Shown here piece by piece: positions 6,938-8,533 of a DNA stretch of 8,533 nucleotides; position 1 is the first letter of the stretch, and every line of letters begins with the position of its first letter. Origin of the DNA: an uncultured Ruminococcus sp. Lineage in GTDB: Bacteria; Bacillota; Clostridia; Oscillospirales; Acutalibacteraceae. The stretch covers positions 1 through 8,533 of the forward strand of contig CADBSZ010000169.1 in assembly GCA_902797525.1 (NCBI GenBank), read 5' to 3'. Made by a program: the position numbers and the translations under genes. Below the pieces are notes generated by a model. It did not search any database. It had not been told where the DNA came from and worked only from the letters and a program-made list of their open reading frames with translations.

Positions 6938-6961
6938 AGCACAGGGACAAGCCCTGATGCT
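6938..6961 (+). other. Leader hairpin before noc
   Basis: AGCA plus CAGGG (6938-6946) pairs with CCCTG (6952-6956) and TGCT (6958-6961), leaving one bulged A (6957) and an ACAAG loop. It would sit at or near the 5' end of the noc message and ends six bases before the SD. Such 5' hairpins can protect mRNA or tune ribosome access. The fold is visible; the role is inferred. Confidence 0.45.
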
Positions 6962-6966
6962 GACAC

Positions 6967-6974
6967 AAGGTGAT
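6967..6974 (+). promoter_or_regulatory. noc ribosome binding site that favours a TTG start
   Basis: AAGGTGAT closely matches the anti-SD of 16S rRNA. It overlaps the alternative GTG (6970) and ATG (6973) starts, but is ideally placed for TTG at 6979, with eight bases between AGG and TTG. The same octamer precedes the parA TTG with nearly the same spacing. Confidence 0.6.
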
Positions 6975-6978
6975 GCGG

Positions 6979-7803
6979 TTGAATTTTTTAGGGAAAAACG
7001 AAAACAAAATCTCGGAAATACCAATCATCAAAATTCGACCGAACAAATCCCAGCCGCGCAGGCAATTTCACGAGGAAGATTTGAAATCGCTTTCTCAGTC
7101 AATTGCCGAAAACGGCATTTTGCAGCCGATAACCGTCCGTAAAATCAGCTCGACCGAATATGAACTGGTGGCAGGGGAAAGGCGGCTGCGAGCGTCGGCA
7201 TTAGCGGGATTGCGCACAGTTCCCTGTATTGTGGTCAAGTGCTCTGATAAAGAGTCTGCTGTATACGCTCTCCTTGAAAATCTCCAACGAGCCGACCTCG
7301 GCATGTTTGAGGAGGCTCGCGGGATTTCAAGACTGATTCGCCGCTTTGGACTCACCCAAGAACAGGCGGCGGACAAGCTCGGCAAAACGCAATCCACCAT
7401 TGCCAACAAACTCAGGCTGCTGCGTTTGTCCTTTGAAGAACAGGAATGGATTGAAAATGCCGGACTCAGCGAACGTCACGCCCGCGCGCTGCTAAAGCTC
7501 GAAAACGAAAGCGAGCGCCGCGAGGTGCTGTCGAAGGTCATCAACGACGGACTCAACGTTTCGCAAACAGAAACACTTGTCAACCTCATCTACAACTCCG
7601 CCCCAAACAAAGCACACCGGGGCAAAAGCAAAGCGGTGATAAAAGACTTCAGAATTTTTCTTAATACCATCAATAAGGCTGTTGACACCATGCGACTCGC
7701 GGGAATTGACGCTAAAACACAACAATCAGACGACGACAATTTTATCGAATACACAATCAAGATTCCCAAGTCGCAGATTTCAAAAGCCAACAAATCGGCA
7801 TAA
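6979..7803 (+). CDS. noc: Nucleoid occlusion protein Noc (ParB-family CTPase clamp)
   Basis: This encodes a 274-residue ParB-family protein (from the TTG). Noc binds sites over the chromosome, spreads with CTP, attaches to the membrane and keeps FtsZ rings off the nucleoid. CTPase motifs are GERRLRA (66-72) and ENLQR (100-104), with helix-turn-helix LTQEQAADKLGKTQSTIANK (125-144). At the four positions that separate ParB from Noc DNA specificity (Caulobacter 173, 179, 184 and 201), this protein has Gln138, Lys144, Arg149 and Arg166. Three match Noc (Q, K, K, R); the fourth is a basic Arg instead of Lys. Position after rsmG and before parA also fits Noc. Starting at ATG 6973 would give MRLNFLGK, a more membrane-helix-like N-terminus, so the start is uncertain by up to nine bases. 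Confidence 0.9.
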   Translation: MNFLGKNENKISEIPIIKIRPNKSQPRRQFHEEDLKSLSQSIAENGILQPITVRKISSTEYELVAGERRLRASALAGLRTVPCIVVKCSDKESAVYALLENLQRADLGMFEEARGISRLIRRFGLTQEQAADKLGKTQSTIANKLRLLRLSFEEQEWIENAGLSERHARALLKLENESERREVLSKVINDGLNVSQTETLVNLIYNSAPNKAHRGKSKAVIKDFRIFLNTINKAVDTMRLAGIDAKTQQSDDDNFIEYTIKIPKSQISKANKSA

Positions 7804-7831
7804 CCTCAGCCGATGAATATACTTTCCACCA

Positions 7832-7846
7832 GGATGCTTTGCATCC
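7832..7846. repeat. Perfect inverted repeat after noc
   Basis: GGATGC and GCATCC flank a TTT triloop, forming a perfect six-base-pair stem. No T-tract follows, so it is not a terminator by itself. It lies between the noc stop and the terminator at 7881 and would add 3'-end structure to the noc message. I have no specific function to assign. Confidence 0.5.
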
Positions 7847-7880
7847 GTTCCACTCATACCCATTTCCTTATCTAACCCCT

Positions 7881-7922
7881 TGCGAAAAGACGTGCCGTTG
7901 TGTACGTCTTTTTGCATTTTTT
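7881..7922 (+). terminator. Strong intrinsic terminator after noc
   Basis: Positions 7881-7895 pair with 7902-7916 in a continuous 15-bp stem with two G-U pairs and a six-base loop. It is followed by TTTTTT and then a T-rich stretch. This is a strong + strand Rho-independent terminator. It separates noc transcription from parA, which has its own promoter downstream. Confidence 0.88.
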
Positions 7923-7942
7923 ACTTTTTATATTTTTAAAAA

Positions 7943-7958
7943 TGTTTCACGTGAAACA
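7943..7958. promoter_or_regulatory. parS centromere site upstream of parA
   Basis: TGTTTCACGTGAAACA is a perfect palindrome identical to the site at 5742-5757. It lies between the noc terminator and the parA promoter, about 77 bases before the -10 region. ParB loading and spreading from here could cover the parA promoter, so it may serve both segregation and autoregulation. The match is seen; the regulatory role is inferred. Confidence 0.95.
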
Positions 7959-8034
7959 GAACCATGCTGCACATGAACCTTAATAAAAAACTCCGTATTT
8001 TTCTTATAACACCCTTTTATTTCACCCTAATCTA

Positions 8035-8043
8035 TGATATAAT
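8035..8043 (+). promoter_or_regulatory. Extended -10 promoter of parA
   Basis: TGA precedes a perfect TATAAT (8038-8043), forming a consensus extended -10. The -35 region 17 bases upstream (TTTTAT, 8015-8020) is poor. Transcription should start around 8049-8050, leaving a leader of about 22 bases before the TTG start. Positions 7959-8034 otherwise hold only AT-rich sequence with no gene I can support. Confidence 0.72.
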
Positions 8044-8053
8044 TGGTATATCA
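8035..8053. repeat. Palindrome over the parA promoter, possible operator
   Basis: TGATATA and TATATCA are perfect seven-base arms around a five-base ATTGG spacer. The palindrome covers the -10 element and the predicted start of transcription, where a bound dimer would block RNA polymerase. The region is AT-rich, so chance is possible. No binding protein can be named from the sequence. Confidence 0.45.
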
Positions 8054-8060
8054 AGTACAA

Positions 8061-8068
8061 AAGGTGAT
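8061..8068 (+). promoter_or_regulatory. parA ribosome binding site
   Basis: AAGGTGAT has seven bases between its AGG and the TTG at 8072. It fixes this TTG as the start rather than the in-frame ATGs at 7964 and 7973, which have no SD and lie upstream of the promoter. Confidence 0.8.
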
Positions 8069-8071
8069 ATT

Positions 8072-8533
8072 TTGGCAAAAATAATAGCGATTTCGAACCA
8101 AAAAGGCGGTGTGGGAAAAACAACCACCGCCGTTAATCTTGCCGCTTGTTTGGGTGCACTGGGCAAAAAAGTGCTGCTGATTGATGCCGATCCGCAGGGT
8201 AACGCTACCAGCGGCGTTGCAATTGACAAAAGCAAGGTCAAGCTGTCAACCTATGACATTTTGGTGGAGGGCGTTAAGGCAGAGGAATGCGTGCTGACAA
8301 CGCCGTACCAAAATCTGCATATTCTGCCGTCAAATATTAATTTGGCTGCTTCGGAGCTTGAAATTGCGGAGAAAAAACACCGCGAAGCGCTGCTCAAAAA
8401 TGCCGTTCTTCCAATCAAGCAATATTATGACTATATTATTATTGATTGTCCGCCGTCGCTCGGTTTGATTACCGCAAACGCGCTGACGCTCGCCGATTCG
8501 TTCATTGTGCCGATTCAGTGTGAGTATTACGCG
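8072..8533 (+). CDS. parA: Chromosome partitioning ATPase ParA/Soj (5' part, cut by the window edge)
   Basis: This encodes the first 154 residues of a ParA/MinD-superfamily ATPase that binds DNA as an ATP dimer and, with ParB at parS, separates replicated origins; in Bacillus, Soj also regulates DnaA. The deviant Walker A motif is KGGVGKTT (11-18), with its signature Lys11. Walker A' is [10 protein letters not shown] (35-44) with Asp40, and Walker B is [11 protein letters not shown] (121-131) with Asp125. The N-terminus starts directly with the ATPase fold (AKIIAISNQ) and has no extra helix-turn-helix domain, as in chromosomal Soj proteins. The TTG start is set by the SD at 8061-8068 and the family N-terminus. 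The gene has its own promoter and a parS just upstream; parB (spo0J) is expected next, outside the window. Confidence 0.96.
   Translation, partial: MAKIIAISNQKGGVGKTTTAVNLAACLGALGKKVLLIDADPQGNATSGVAIDKSKVKLSTYDILVEGVKAEECVLTTPYQNLHILPSNINLAASELEIAEKKHREALLKNAVLPIKQYYDYIIIDCPPSLGLITANALTLADSFIVPIQCEYYA

Noticed and set aside
7964..8071. In-frame extension of parA from ATG 7964 or 7973, adding about 36 residues (begins [13 protein letters not shown])
   Set aside because: There is no SD before these ATGs, the TATAAT promoter lies inside the extension, and the ParA fold begins exactly at TTG 8072, which has a good SD.
1..8533. DnaA boxes or an origin unwinding region
   Set aside because: I saw no cluster of TTATNCACA-type boxes; the origin is more likely left of rpmH, by the conserved gene order.

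Overview
The window is a conserved bacterial chromosomal block, all on the + strand: rpmH, rnpA, yidD, yidC, jag, mnmE, mnmG, rsmG, noc and the 5' part of parA (soj). This is the gene order found next to dnaA/oriC in Bacillota. Moderate G+C, good Shine-Dalgarno (SD) sites, a Jag protein, a YidC without a lipoprotein signal and a Noc-type ParB paralogue all suggest a Clostridia-class Gram-positive. The Oscillospiraceae/Ruminococcaceae are a plausible home, but that is inference from protein style, not a computed placement. I see no DnaA-box cluster, so the origin is probably to the left of the window.

Positions 1-1864 hold translation and membrane-biogenesis genes. rpmH (ribosomal protein L34) is followed by a strong intrinsic terminator. 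rnpA (RNase P protein) comes next and overlaps yidD, which is followed by yidC (membrane insertase). Positions 1902-6847 hold RNA-centred genes: jag/khpB (RNA-binding KH-R3H protein), then mnmE and mnmG, whose products jointly modify the tRNA wobble uridine, then rsmG (16S rRNA m7G methyltransferase). A terminator-like hairpin lies between jag and mnmE, and a 148-base gap lies between mnmE and mnmG.

Positions 6848-8533 hold chromosome segregation and nucleoid occlusion genes. noc has its own extended -10 promoter and a structured leader. A strong terminator follows it. Next come a perfect parS site, an extended -10 promoter covered by a 19-bp palindrome, and parA, which runs off the right edge. 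A second, identical parS is written into the mnmG coding sequence. The real parB (spo0J) is expected just beyond the window.

I find no mobile element, CRISPR array, tRNA or rRNA gene, or novel gene system. The points of interest are regulatory or at residue level: the paired parS sites, the Noc specificity residues, the palindrome over the parA promoter, the matching SD/TTG starts of noc and parA, the RGG-like tail of Jag, and variant residues in RnpA and YidC.
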